This document shows, piece after piece, positions 8,209 through 15,175 of a stretch of 31,750 nt of DNA. The DNA is taken from positions 1 through 31,750 of the forward strand of contig CAMYBO010000002.1 of the NCBI GenBank assembly GCA_947254045.1. Reading direction: 5' to 3'. The notes beneath the pieces were generated by a model, which was not told the origin of the DNA, searched no databases, and saw nothing but the letters and a program-made list of their open reading frames with translations. Position numbers and translations under genes: made by a program. The stretch is from an uncultured Granulicatella sp. (GTDB taxonomy: Bacteria; Bacillota; Bacilli; Lactobacillales; Aerococcaceae). Position 1 is the first letter of the stretch. Every line of letters starts with the position of its first letter.

Positions 8209-9111
8209 ATGTTTGTTAGCATACAGGAATTAGTCGCATTAGCCACTAGCCAAAATAAATCTATTTCTGAAGTAATGATTGAACAAGAAATGGAAATGAC
8301 CCAACAAAGTCGAGAATTTATTTGGGCGAAGATGGAAAAAAATCTTCAAACAATGAAAAATGCGGTAGAAAGAAGTGTACAGGGTCAAGGTGTATTCTCT
8401 CCAACAGGACTAACCGGTGGAGATGCTGTAAAAATGAAAAAATATCGCGAAAAAGGAAAAACTTTATCCGGAGATAAAATTTTAGCAGGAGTGCAGTACG
8501 CTCTAGGAACGAATGAAGTGAATGCAGCGATGGGGATTGTTTGTGCGACACCGACTGCGGGTGCTAGTGGAACTTTACCAGGGGTTGTATTTTCTATTGC
8601 AGATACCATGGAATTAACTCATGAACAACAAGTTCGATTTCTATTTACAGCATCAGCATTTGGAATGGTTGTTGCCAATAATGCGATGATTGCTGGAGCG
8701 ATGGGTGGATGTCAAGCAGAAGTCGGTAGTGCAAGTGCGATGTCTGCAGCTGCAGCCGTTGAAGCTGCTGGCGGAATGCCACAACAATGTTCGGAAGCTT
8801 TTTCGATTGCTTTAGGAAATTTACTAGGATTAGTCTGTGATCCAGTTGCAGGATTAGTAGAAATTCCATGTGTGAAGCGAAATGCTCTTGGAGCAGGAAA
8901 TGCACTAATCGCTGCAGATATGGCATTAGCAGGAATTACAAATGTTATTCCAGCAGATGAAACGATTGAAGCAATGCGTTCTATCGGAAGAAAAATGCCA
9001 AGCGAATTAAGAGAAACAGGATTAGGCGGAACCGCTAGTACTCGAACAGGATTAGCGATTAAAATGAAAATTTTCGGTCAAGATGTTTCGCTAGAAAAAG
9101 AGGAGGAATAA
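8209..9111 (+). CDS. sdaAA: L-serine dehydratase, iron-sulfur alpha subunit
   Basis: This is the catalytic large subunit carrying the oxygen-sensitive [4Fe-4S] cluster. It has 300 residues, as is usual for SdaAA. Cysteines C168 (GGCQAEVGS), C210 (LVCDPVAGL) and C221 (IPCVKRNA) are in the places expected for the three cluster ligands. The chosen start is the ATG at 8209, with AAAGGA 8 nt upstream; an overlapping GTG at 8206 is less well placed. The stop is 2 bp before the msrA start, so all three genes share a transcript. Confidence 0.94.
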   Translation: MFVSIQELVALATSQNKSISEVMIEQEMEMTQQSREFIWAKMEKNLQTMKNAVERSVQGQGVFSPTGLTGGDAVKMKKYREKGKTLSGDKILAGVQYALGTNEVNAAMGIVCATPTAGASGTLPGVVFSIADTMELTHEQQVRFLFTASAFGMVVANNAMIAGAMGGCQAEVGSASAMSAAAAVEAAGGMPQQCSEAFSIALGNLLGLVCDPVAGLVEIPCVKRNALGAGNALIAADMALAGITNVIPADETIEAMRSIGRKMPSELRETGLGGTASTRTGLAIKMKIFGQDVSLEKEEE

Positions 9112-9113
9112 CG

Positions 9114-9311
9114 ATGGCAAAAGAAGTCGCAACATTTGCAGGAGGATGCTTCTGGTGTATGATTAAACCATTTGATACACAACCAGGAATTGAATCGGTC
9201 ATTGCAGGTTATACAGGAGGACACAAGGAAAATCCTACTTATAAGGAAGTTTGTTCAGGAACAACAGGACACGTGGAGAGTGTAGTATTGATGTCAAAAA
9301 CAAAAGATTAA
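9114..9311 (+). pseudogene. msrA: Peptide methionine sulfoxide reductase MsrA, 3'-truncated
   Basis: The 65 codons match the N-terminal part of MsrA: the catalytic Cys is C12 in AGGCFWC, and IAGYTGG and the TTGHVESV strand follow. Intact MsrA is about 170 residues or longer, so over half is missing, including the C-terminal recycling region. The reading frame leaves the family after about residue 58 and ends LMSKTKD. The ATG at 9114 follows GAGGAGG inside the sdaAA end. No remnant of the missing half is seen downstream. The break lies at the left edge of the accessory segment that runs to about 15105, so insertion and deletion by mobile elements probably caused it. The product is expected to be inactive. 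Confidence 0.85.
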
Positions 9312-9333
9312 AACTTTATAAAAGGCTTGAAAC

Positions 9334-9377
9334 AAAGGGATTTCATGTAAATGGGTAATTTACTGGAATCCCTTTTT
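9334..9377 (+). terminator. Probable terminator of the sda-msrA operon
   Basis: A 9-bp stem (AAAGGGATT with AATCCCTTT, 9334-9342 and 9367-9375) has a 24-nt loop that can form a small inner hairpin (9347-9351 with 9359-9363). It is followed by a short T run. It lies 22 nt after the msrA stop. Confidence 0.55.
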
Positions 9378-9420
9378 CTGTGTTATGATAATAGTCCTGA
9401 CTACTGGGAAATAGCAGGTT

Positions 9421-9515
9421 GTGGCAACAGAACTACTTTTTTTGCTTGGCGTAACAACAGGACTGTTGTCAAAAGCAGTTTTTATGGGTGTGTAACAATA
9501 GAACTACTGTCAAAA
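9421..9515 (+). repeat. Three imperfect copies of a 24-bp motif
   Basis: Copies start at 9421, 9451 and 9492 with the shared core (G)TAACAA(C/T)AG(A/G)ACT followed by TTGTCAAAA-like ends; the first is the most diverged. The middle copy contains a perfect inverted repeat, ACAACAG-GA-CTGTTGT (9454-9469). The rest of 9312-9588 holds only the terminator hairpin. Function unknown. Confidence 0.45.
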
Positions 9516-9588
9516 AAAATTAAAATTGTTAAAATGGATTAACTATTATGAATTCATAAAAAAATATTCTTATTTTTAAGTTAACTTA

Positions 9589-9708
9589 ATGATGATTAAT
9601 GTCTATGAATTATCCACACGGACATGGAAACAAGGAAACCCCGATATGGATACAATAATATTTTTGAGTGCATATTTGAAATACTTGTATTTCAAAGGCT
9701 TTGAGTAA
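9589..9708 (+). CDS. Possible small ORF of 39 residues, unknown
   Basis: The ATG at 9589 (or 9592) opens a 39-residue frame to the TAA at 9706. The product would have an N-terminal part rich in polar residues (ELSTRTWKQGNPDMD) and a hydrophobic aromatic end (FLSAYLKYLYFKGFE). No family is recognised. There is no convincing ribosome site, so it may be the decayed end of a larger gene. A perfect 9-bp inverted repeat (9675-9696) lies inside its 3' end. Confidence 0.2.
   Translation: MMINVYELSTRTWKQGNPDMDTIIFLSAYLKYLYFKGFE
9675..9696. repeat. Perfect inverted repeat (hairpin)
   Basis: TTTGAAATA and TATTTCAAA flank a CTTG loop: 9-bp arms with a 4-nt loop. There is no T-tract after it, so it is not an obvious terminator. 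It lies about 135 nt upstream of the SymE-like gene. Confidence 0.6.
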
Positions 9709-9830
9709 GTTTAAGAGATGTAAAATAGTTAAAAATCGTGAAACGAAAATAATTATGTATACATTGCATCACCAGAAATTTTTTAGTGGGTGCATAATTT
9801 AACGATAGCATTTTAGAAAAGGAGTTGATT

Positions 9831-10007
9831 ATGGAGAAGAATAATCGGACATTGAAAGTATATGGAATGAGCAATAATAGATATAATGATACACCTACCA
9901 TCATGATAAAAGGGAAATGGTTAGAAAAATTTGGATTTAAGGTAGGGAAAAAATATAATGTTGATTGTCAAAATGATAAACTTGTAATTACAGTAGATAG
10001 CATATAA
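9831..10007 (+). CDS. SymE-like toxin-family protein
   Basis: The 58-residue protein matches the core of the SymE toxin domain: TLKVYG at the start, PTIMIKGKWLEKFGF in the middle and VGKKYNVDCQNDKLVITV at the end. This is the pattern P-x-I-x-x-KGKWL-x-x-x-GF-x-x-G of E. coli SymE, an AbrB-fold protein. E. coli SymE is an SOS-induced type I toxin that affects nucleic acids and is silenced by the antisense RNA SymR. The present protein is shorter than the E. coli one (113 residues) and keeps only the core. The ATG at 9831 has AAGGAG 6 nt upstream. No partner protein gene is next to it, which fits a type I arrangement, but an antisense RNA promoter could not be identified by eye. It sits in mobile-element debris, where addiction genes are common. 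Confidence 0.7.
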   Translation: MEKNNRTLKVYGMSNNRYNDTPTIMIKGKWLEKFGFKVGKKYNVDCQNDKLVITVDSI

Positions 10008-10272
10008 AAATTTTAAGACTCTATAAATTTAATCGTAGTCTTTATACTATTCATGAACTGAAGATGTGTCAGTGGTAATTTCCTCATCAAAATGCCTTTC
10101 TTCTGATGGTGTATAGTTCATCAAATTTTTATTCTTATGGCTTTTTAGCATATAGCTTATGCCAAGTAAGATAAACTTTGAGGTGTTTGTTATAAAAAAT
10201 AAGAGTAGCTTCAGCATAGCCAAGCTGTTAAATATTTTAATATTCACGATCTGTCTTATATGGAGGAGATGG

Positions 10273-10422
10273 AATGATAAGTATAAACTAAAGGACAACC
10301 ATGTGGATGATATTACTGAATTTGATGAGGATCTGTGGTCTGGCCTTGCAGATTACATTCTAGTAAAGGATAAAGAAGATTACATAGTAGTCTTTAAAAA
10401 TGGTACAGAGGTGGATGTTTAA
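10273..10422 (+). pseudogene. C-terminal remnant of a large serine recombinase
   Basis: The last 38 or so residues (DDITEFDEDLWSGLADYILV, then a short linker and FKNGTEVDV) resemble the extreme C-terminus of large serine recombinases from clostridial integrative elements. Those end with a similar FDEDLW...V...FKDGTEI pattern. The catalytic resolvase domain and the rest are missing. The frame is open back to 10159, but that part (SFSIAKLLNILIFTICLIW) does not look like a recombinase and has no good ribosome site. It most likely marks the edge of an integrated element upstream of the adhesin gene. The family call rests on a short segment. Confidence 0.5.
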
Positions 10423-10508
10423 GTCTATTAGATTATTCTGAAAAATATTAAATTGTATTATATGAATGACATATAACGCTGGTAATAAAGTAAGCTATTT
10501 GATATACT

Positions 10509-10528
10509 ATCTTTATATATATAAAGAT
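10509..10528. repeat. 20-bp perfect AT-rich palindrome
   Basis: The 20 bp are exactly self-complementary (ATCTTTATAT and its complement) and centred at 10518/10519. They lie in the 281-bp gap between the recombinase remnant and the adhesin gene. This could be a regulatory site or simple AT-rich sequence. Confidence 0.5.
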
Positions 10529-10570
10529 GAAAGAAGTTGACACACAATGAAAAGTATGTACACAATTTTT

Positions 10571-10584
10571 AGACAGACAGACAG
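10571..10584 (+). repeat. Short AGAC tetranucleotide tract
   Basis: Three and a half copies of AGAC lie about 120 bp upstream of the adhesin start. Such tracts can vary by slippage, but this one is short. Confidence 0.6.
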
Positions 10585-10626
10585 AACTAGCCTTCTGCCT
10601 ATTTGATAGTATCAATTTTTAATTAG

Positions 10627-10653
10627 CGATAGTATACACTATCGTTATTTTTT
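10627..10653 (+). terminator. Hairpin with T-tract upstream of the adhesin gene
   Basis: CGATAGT and ACTATCG (7 bp) close an ATAC loop and are followed by TTATTTTTT. It would end transcripts arriving from the recombinase remnant or act as a leader attenuator. A TATAAT at 10666-10671, between it and the adhesin gene, is a candidate -10 but has no good -35. Confidence 0.5.
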
Positions 10654-10703
10654 ATTAAAAGCAATTATAATAAACTAAGCAAAGTGAGGTAATTGAGGTA
10701 ATT

Positions 10704-13700
10704 ATGGTTAAAAGAAAGAGAAAATTTAAATTACTTGTATCTATCATATTGGTGTCACTGCTATTTTTAGGGCATCTGGTTTCAGGATATACAACATTTG
10801 CAGATAATCAAGGTGAAAACAATTCTGAGGATAATGAATACAGTCTTAATCTCAGATTGTTTCGTCCTGATTTTTCCGATTTTGAAAGCATATTTGCAAC
10901 ATACACAAATTATTGGATGAATGACCCTGAACAAAAGGTTTTTGACCGAGATAAATGGGCATTAAAAGATTTTCTTGTTGAGCATGAGCTTCATATAGAG
11001 GGAGAAGCAAATACAGTTGTAAAAAATATGACATATACGGCAGAGGGCTACAACTGGGATGGAAATATATCCTTTGAAGATATAAAGATTCCATACAACA
11101 AGGTAGAAGTAGAATATTATAATAAAGATGACGGAAATCCGGTGGAGCCATATCTACTTCATTATGATTTATATCTTAAAAAAGCCAAAGGAAAAATGAT
11201 TCTGAAAATTCCAAGACTTGCACCAAAGGCAGAATATACAGGTTCAATCGAAGATGCAAAATTGATTACTGAAAAAGAAATTAAAATTGTCGAAGCTGAT
11301 CCTGAAAGGAACAATGTATATTTAGATGGTGTTTCAGGCGATGATAGCTTAGACGGGAAATTGGGCAGAGCTGTCAAATCTTTTGCTCGAGCAAAGGAAA
11401 TAGCTACCAACAATCAGAAAATAAAGAGAATTATCGTAGTTGGAACAACATCTATTTCGGGGGATATATCTCTAGCTGGAACAAATGCAAAAATACTAAG
11501 AGGAAAAGACTTCAACAAATATTTGTTTAAGGTGGGAGCTGGTAAAAATGCAACCTTAACTGATATAACGATTGACGGAAATTCTGACGAAAATATTGGT
11601 ATTGAAAATTCCCTTGTAAGCCTTGAGGATAAATCAGAGCTGAATATTGGCAGTAATGCTATATTAAGAAATAACAAAATAATGGAGATTCAGAACACTG
11701 CAACACGAGGTGGCGCGGTTAATGCTTCAAGTGCAACCATAAATATGACTGGTGGAAGCGTTGAAAACAATCAAGCAACATATGGTGGAGGAATTTATTT
11801 ATATAGGTCCACAATGAATTTTTCCGGTGGAACTGTTCAAAATAATAAATCGAATTTGGTTATAGATTACGATTATGGTGAACAAAAGTATTCAGCTGGT
11901 GGTGGAATACTCGCAAATGAGGGATCTGCTATAAATATGTCCGCTGACGCAAAGGTATTAAATAATTATGCTGACGAAATTGGTGGTGGAATAAGCCTCG
12001 GCTCTAATCAGTGGGGTGCTTCTAATATTTTAAAAATGAGTGGTGGAACAATTGATGGTAATACAGCAGGTTCAGCCGGTGGTGGAATTTTTGTTCAAGC
12101 AAAGTATTATAGTGGGGGTGCTTCCAAGGCTTATATTGCTGGAGGAAGAATTACCAATAACCAAATGGATGCCAGTGGAGTTACCGAAAAAATGTTCGGC
12201 GGTGGTGGAATTTATGTAAATGGTGCGAATAATAATTATAATGTTCAAGGCGCTAACGGTGAGCTTTATTTAACTAATGTAGTAATTACTGACAATGAAT
12301 CCAAATATGAGGGCGCGGGATATGCTTCTTGTCCAATATCAAAAACTAAAATTTATGTGACAAATGGTGCTGCTATATATGGAAATAAGACTGAATCAAA
12401 TGTTAATGAAATTTATATTTTATGTAATAAGTATCTAGGGCTTCATGGGGGTGATCCAGAATATGATATTTCCAAAAGGATGTTAGGAGGAGTAGCATAC
12501 AATTGGAAAAATAAGGACAATTCTCCTTTAGCTGAAAGTAAGCATAAAGGTATTCTAAGTAAGAATAATGAATATATAGCTTTACACACAGATGAAAAAG
12601 GTAATGAATTAACTTCAAATCTCGAAAAAGTATTAATTAGTGGCAACAAATCAAATACCCGAGGTGGAGGTATTGGTAGCAATGGTACTGTTACTATAGG
12701 TACAGAAGGAACGACAAGTGTGTCGGTAGAAAAGAAATGGATAGATGATAATAACGTTAATCAAAAGCACCCAGAATCAGTTACGGTTAAATTAATTGCC
12801 AATATCGAAAATAAAGAATATGAAATTGAAAACAGAGACTTAAGTGAAAAAAACAATTGGAAAACGACTTTTACTGATTTACCTACTAAAGCGGGTGAAA
12901 AAGATATAACTTACTCTATAAAGGAAGTTAAAGTAGATGGGTATACTGGGAAAATCACAGGAACAGCTAAAGATGGATTTATAGTTACTAACACTAGAAT
13001 ACCCGAAAAGACAAGTATACAGGTAACAAAGGCTTGGAAAGATGGAAATAACCAAGACGGAAAAAGACCAAACAGTGTAAAAATCAAGTTACTAGCCGAT
13101 GGAAAAGAAGTAAGTGGAAAGACATTAACTTTAACAAAGGCAAACAACTGGACAGGATCGTTTACAGACCTTGATGAGTATAAGGACGGAAAAAAGATTG
13201 AGTATACAATCAAAGAAGACTCTGTCGGAAAAGGTTATGTAAGTGTAATTACTGGAAGTATGAAAGAAGGCTATAAGGTAACAAATACAAGAGAACCTGA
13301 AAAGATAAAAGTAGAAGGTAAAAAGACTTGGAATGATAAAAACAATCAAGACGGAAAGAGACCTGAAGAAATCACAATCAATCTGTTAAAGAACGGAACA
13401 AAGATAGATTCAAAGATTGTTAAGAAGTCAGATGATTGGAAATGGAAGTTTGAAGGACTTGATAAGTACGAAAACGGACAAGAAATAACCTATACCATTT
13501 CAGAAGAAGCAGTAGAAGGATACTCAACTGAAATCAACGGATATGATGTAAAGAACTCTTACACACCCGAAAAGACAAGTATACAGGTAACAAAGGCTTG
13601 GAAAGATGGAAATAACCAAGACGGAAAAAGACCAAACAGTGTAAAAATCAAGTTACTAGCCGATGGAAAAGAAGTAAGTGGAAAGATATTAACTTTAACA

Positions 13701-14006
13701 AAGGCAAACAACTGGACAGGAACTTTCACAGACCTTGATGAATACAAGGCAGGCAAAAAGATTGAATACACAGTCAAGGAAGAAGCTGTAGGAAATGGTT
13801 ATACAAGTGTTGTTACAGGAACAGCTCAAGACGGTTATGTAGTAACTAATGTTAGAACACCAAATGTACCGCCTGAAAAACCAAATAAAGAATTACCAAA
13901 AACAGGCGATGGAATGAATTTATCTTTATATGGGCGGATTATGTTAATATCGGGTTCTTTGCTGTTACTTATTGGATATATACGCAAAAAATATATAAAT
14001 ATGTAA
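10704..14006 (+). CDS. LPXTG-anchored adhesin with beta-helix domain and four Cna-B repeats
   Basis: The 1100-residue surface protein is predicted to be exported and covalently anchored to peptidoglycan by sortase A. It starts with a basic signal peptide (KRKRK, then a hydrophobic core; cleavage near residue 33). Next come a unique region (about 40-195) and a long repetitive region (about 196-660) full of GGGI and MSGGT(I/V)-NN turns, typical of a right-handed parallel beta-helix. Four Cna-B domains follow at about 671-766, 770-864, 868-953 and 958-1050. The anchor is LPKTG at 1064-1068, then a hydrophobic segment and the RKK tail. The ATG at 10704 follows GAGGT, itself part of a duplicated GAGGTAATT. 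Repeats two and four are nearly identical in DNA. No sortase or pilin partner is adjacent. It looks intact although the surrounding genes are broken, and it was probably acquired with them. Confidence 0.9.
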   Translation: MVKRKRKFKLLVSIILVSLLFLGHLVSGYTTFADNQGENNSEDNEYSLNLRLFRPDFSDFESIFATYTNYWMNDPEQKVFDRDKWALKDFLVEHELHIEGEANTVVKNMTYTAEGYNWDGNISFEDIKIPYNKVEVEYYNKDDGNPVEPYLLHYDLYLKKAKGKMILKIPRLAPKAEYTGSIEDAKLITEKEIKIVEADPERNNVYLDGVSGDDSLDGKLGRAVKSFARAKEIATNNQKIKRIIVVGTTSISGDISLAGTNAKILRGKDFNKYLFKVGAGKNATLTDITIDGNSDENIGIENSLVSLEDKSELNIGSNAILRNNKIMEIQNTATRGGAVNASSATINMTGGSVENNQATYGGGIYLYRSTMNFSGGTVQNNKSNLVIDYDYGEQKYSAGGGILANEGSAINMSADAKVLNNYADEIGGGISLGSNQWGASNILKMSGGTIDGNTAGSAGGGIFVQAKYYSGGASKAYIAGGRITNNQMDASGVTEKMFGGGGIYVNGANNNYNVQGANGELYLTNVVITDNESKYEGAGYASCPISKTKIYVTNGAAIYGNKTESNVNEIYILCNKYLGLHGGDPEYDISKRMLGGVAYNWKNKDNSPLAESKHKGILSKNNEYIALHTDEKGNELTSNLEKVLISGNKSNTRGGGIGSNGTVTIGTEGTTSVSVEKKWIDDNNVNQKHPESVTVKLIANIENKEYEIENRDLSEKNNWKTTFTDLPTKAGEKDITYSIKEVKVDGYTGKITGTAKDGFIVTNTRIPEKTSIQVTKAWKDGNNQDGKRPNSVKIKLLADGKEVSGKTLTLTKANNWTGSFTDLDEYKDGKKIEYTIKEDSVGKGYVSVITGSMKEGYKVTNTREPEKIKVEGKKTWNDKNNQDGKRPEEITINLLKNGTKIDSKIVKKSDDWKWKFEGLDKYENGQEITYTISEEAVEGYSTEINGYDVKNSYTPEKTSIQVTKAWKDGNNQDGKRPNSVKIKLLADGKEVSGKILTLTKANNWTGTFTDLDEYKAGKKIEYTVKEEAVGNGYTSVVTGTAQDGYVVTNVRTPNVPPEKPNKELPKTGDGMNLSLYGRIMLISGSLLLLIGYIRKKYINM
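13001..13157 (+). repeat. Cna-B repeat 2, near-identical segment (copy A)
   Basis: These 157 bp recur at 13565-13721, 564 bp (188 codons) downstream, with a single mismatch (C13123 versus T13687). The offset keeps the reading frame. Confidence 0.93.
13565..13721 (+). repeat. Cna-B repeat 4, near-identical segment (copy B)
   Basis: This is the second copy of the 157-bp segment at 13001-13157. Beyond it, at 13722 onward, the two repeats diverge, which suggests recent duplication or gene conversion of the first part only. Confidence 0.93.
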
Positions 14007-14030
14007 AATAAAAACCACTAGTTAATGATA

Positions 14031-14433
14031 TGTACCCAGAATACTGGACACATATTTATGAACTAGGCTGAACACATGGATGCTATTCTGTATTATACAG
14101 GAGGCATCCATTTTGTTTTTGACTGAATTCTTTTGTTATTATAGTAATCTATATATTCTTCAACTGCTTTTGAGAATTCTTCAAAGAAAGAATAGTCTTT
14201 CTCATATCCATAATACATCTCGTTCTTTAATTTCCCAAAGAATGTCTCCATGATGCAGTTGTTATAGCAGTTTCCTTTACGTGACATAGACTGAATGATT
14301 CCACGTTCTTTTAATGGATTTCTAAAATAGGCATGTTGATACTGCCGGCCTTGGTCTGAATGAAATATAAGCCTTCAACAGATGGAAATTTTTCAAAAGC
14401 TCTATCCAGCATTCTTGATACCTGCTCAAGATT
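14031..14433 (-). mobile_element. IS3-family (IS150-like) insertion sequence, 3' remnant
   Basis: This is the right-hand part of an IS3-type element in reverse orientation. A plausible terminal repeat starts with TG at 14031 (TGTACCCAGAATACTGGACA). The transposase end follows. The 5' part of the element (orfA and the first half of orfB) is missing beyond about 14433. The remaining bases to 14493 carry no recognised gene. Confidence 0.7.
14063..14430 (-). pseudogene. IS3-family transposase OrfB, C-terminal fragment
   Basis: Read on the minus strand, the fragment gives HPNLEQVSRMLDRAFEKF, then FHSDQGRQYQHAYF (second Asp of the DDE triad), then SMSRKGNCYNNCIMETFFGK (Glu of the triad). It ends with a C-terminal YIDYYNNKRIQSKTKWMPPV. 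Two lesions are visible: a one-base deletion near 14364-14371 between the GL and FHSD codons, and a probable CAA-to-TAA nonsense change at 14093, after which YRIASMCSA continues to TAG at 14063. It cannot be active. Confidence 0.85.
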
Positions 14434-14493
14434 CGGATGAGAAAAGAAAAGCAATACTAGAAATGGTTGTTACAGGATGCGTTGTTGGCCTAA

Positions 14494-15105
14494 GTTGAGG
14501 ACGATGAAGATCGCTTGTCTGAAATCACTGTGATGAAGACGCACATCATCAATTATGCAAAGGCAAGAGATGTTTTCGCAGAATATAAAGATTCCGGATA
14601 TAATCGGGAGTTTTTTGAAAAGCATCGTGATTTGCTAATGTCTCGTAGAGTCGCAAAGGAAGCATTCGATGAGTTCATAAAAATCTATGGTATAGATGTT
14701 CCGATTCCAAAAGTGAAGGAATTGGCTGCAGAGTATTCGAAGATACTGAAACGAAAGAATAGGAACTATTCAGAATATAAGAAACTTAAACGTGAATTAA
14801 ATACTATTTTAGAAAAGATTATTCCACCCCATTTAAGTGCGGATAGTTATCGTTATCCTGGTGAAAAACATTATCAAGAAGTTGAATCTTGGCCTAACCC
14901 TGAAGAATGGTTACCAAATGGAGATAGAAGTGCATTATGGAATGGAGATGCTCATCTAAAAGCCACAATCTTGGGTTCTAGTGAAACCTTAGCTGTTGTA
15001 GATGGTAAACTGGCAATAGGAAAAACTGGTTATGTTTATTTTGCAGATTTTGATAAAACTCGAGAAAGAACAAGAAAGTATCGAGTTGTGATTATTGGAG
15101 AATAA
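14494..15105 (+). pseudogene. Relaxase C-terminal fragment fused to an unknown 3' gene end
   Basis: The frame is open from 14494, just after a TAA, to the TAA at 15103. A TTG at 14515 is the only early start and has no good ribosome site. The first 100 or so codons (EITVMKTHIINYAKARDVF, then SRRVAKEAFDEF and a Lys/Glu-rich helix) look like the C-terminal end of mobilization relaxases of clostridial integrative elements, which carry a KTHIINYAKTR-like segment. The nuclease domain is absent. From about 14808 the character changes to a Pro/Trp-rich part (SWPNPEEWLPNGDRSALWNG) ending YRVVIIGE, which I do not recognise. It could be the surviving 3' end of a host gene cut by the insertion. A strong terminator follows. 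Whether the chimera is expressed is unknown. Confidence 0.55.
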
Positions 15106-15121
15106 TTAATAGATATACAAC

Positions 15122-15162
15122 AAACCCCGATGGATTTCAAAAAATGAAATCCATCGGGGTTT
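15122..15162. terminator. Strong bidirectional hairpin terminator
   Basis: An 18-bp perfect stem (15122-15139 with 15145-15162) has an AAAAA loop. It lies between the chimeric ORF and the brnQ stop, so it can serve both strands. The flanking T-tracts are short (TTT). Confidence 0.85.
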
Positions 15163-15175
15163 CTACTGAATGTTT

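Noticed and set aside
9610..9618. Isolated perfect DnaA box TTATCCACA in the accessory segment
   Set aside because: It is a single box with no others within several hundred bases, so chance or coding constraint of the small ORF explains it.
9334..9830. CRISPR-like array
   Set aside because: The three motif copies are imperfect and spaced 30 and 41 bp apart, with no cas genes.
10047..10298. Minus-strand frame with a hydrophobic segment and an acidic tail ending TDTSSVHE
   Set aside because: It has no ribosome site at either possible start and overlaps the recombinase remnant. It could be a decayed membrane-protein tail but is not supported enough to annotate.
10537..10565. TTGACA followed by TGTACACAA upstream of the adhesin as a promoter or as a second IS3 end
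   Set aside because: No usable -10 lies at 16-18 bp, and only about half of the bases match the IS3 end at 14031.
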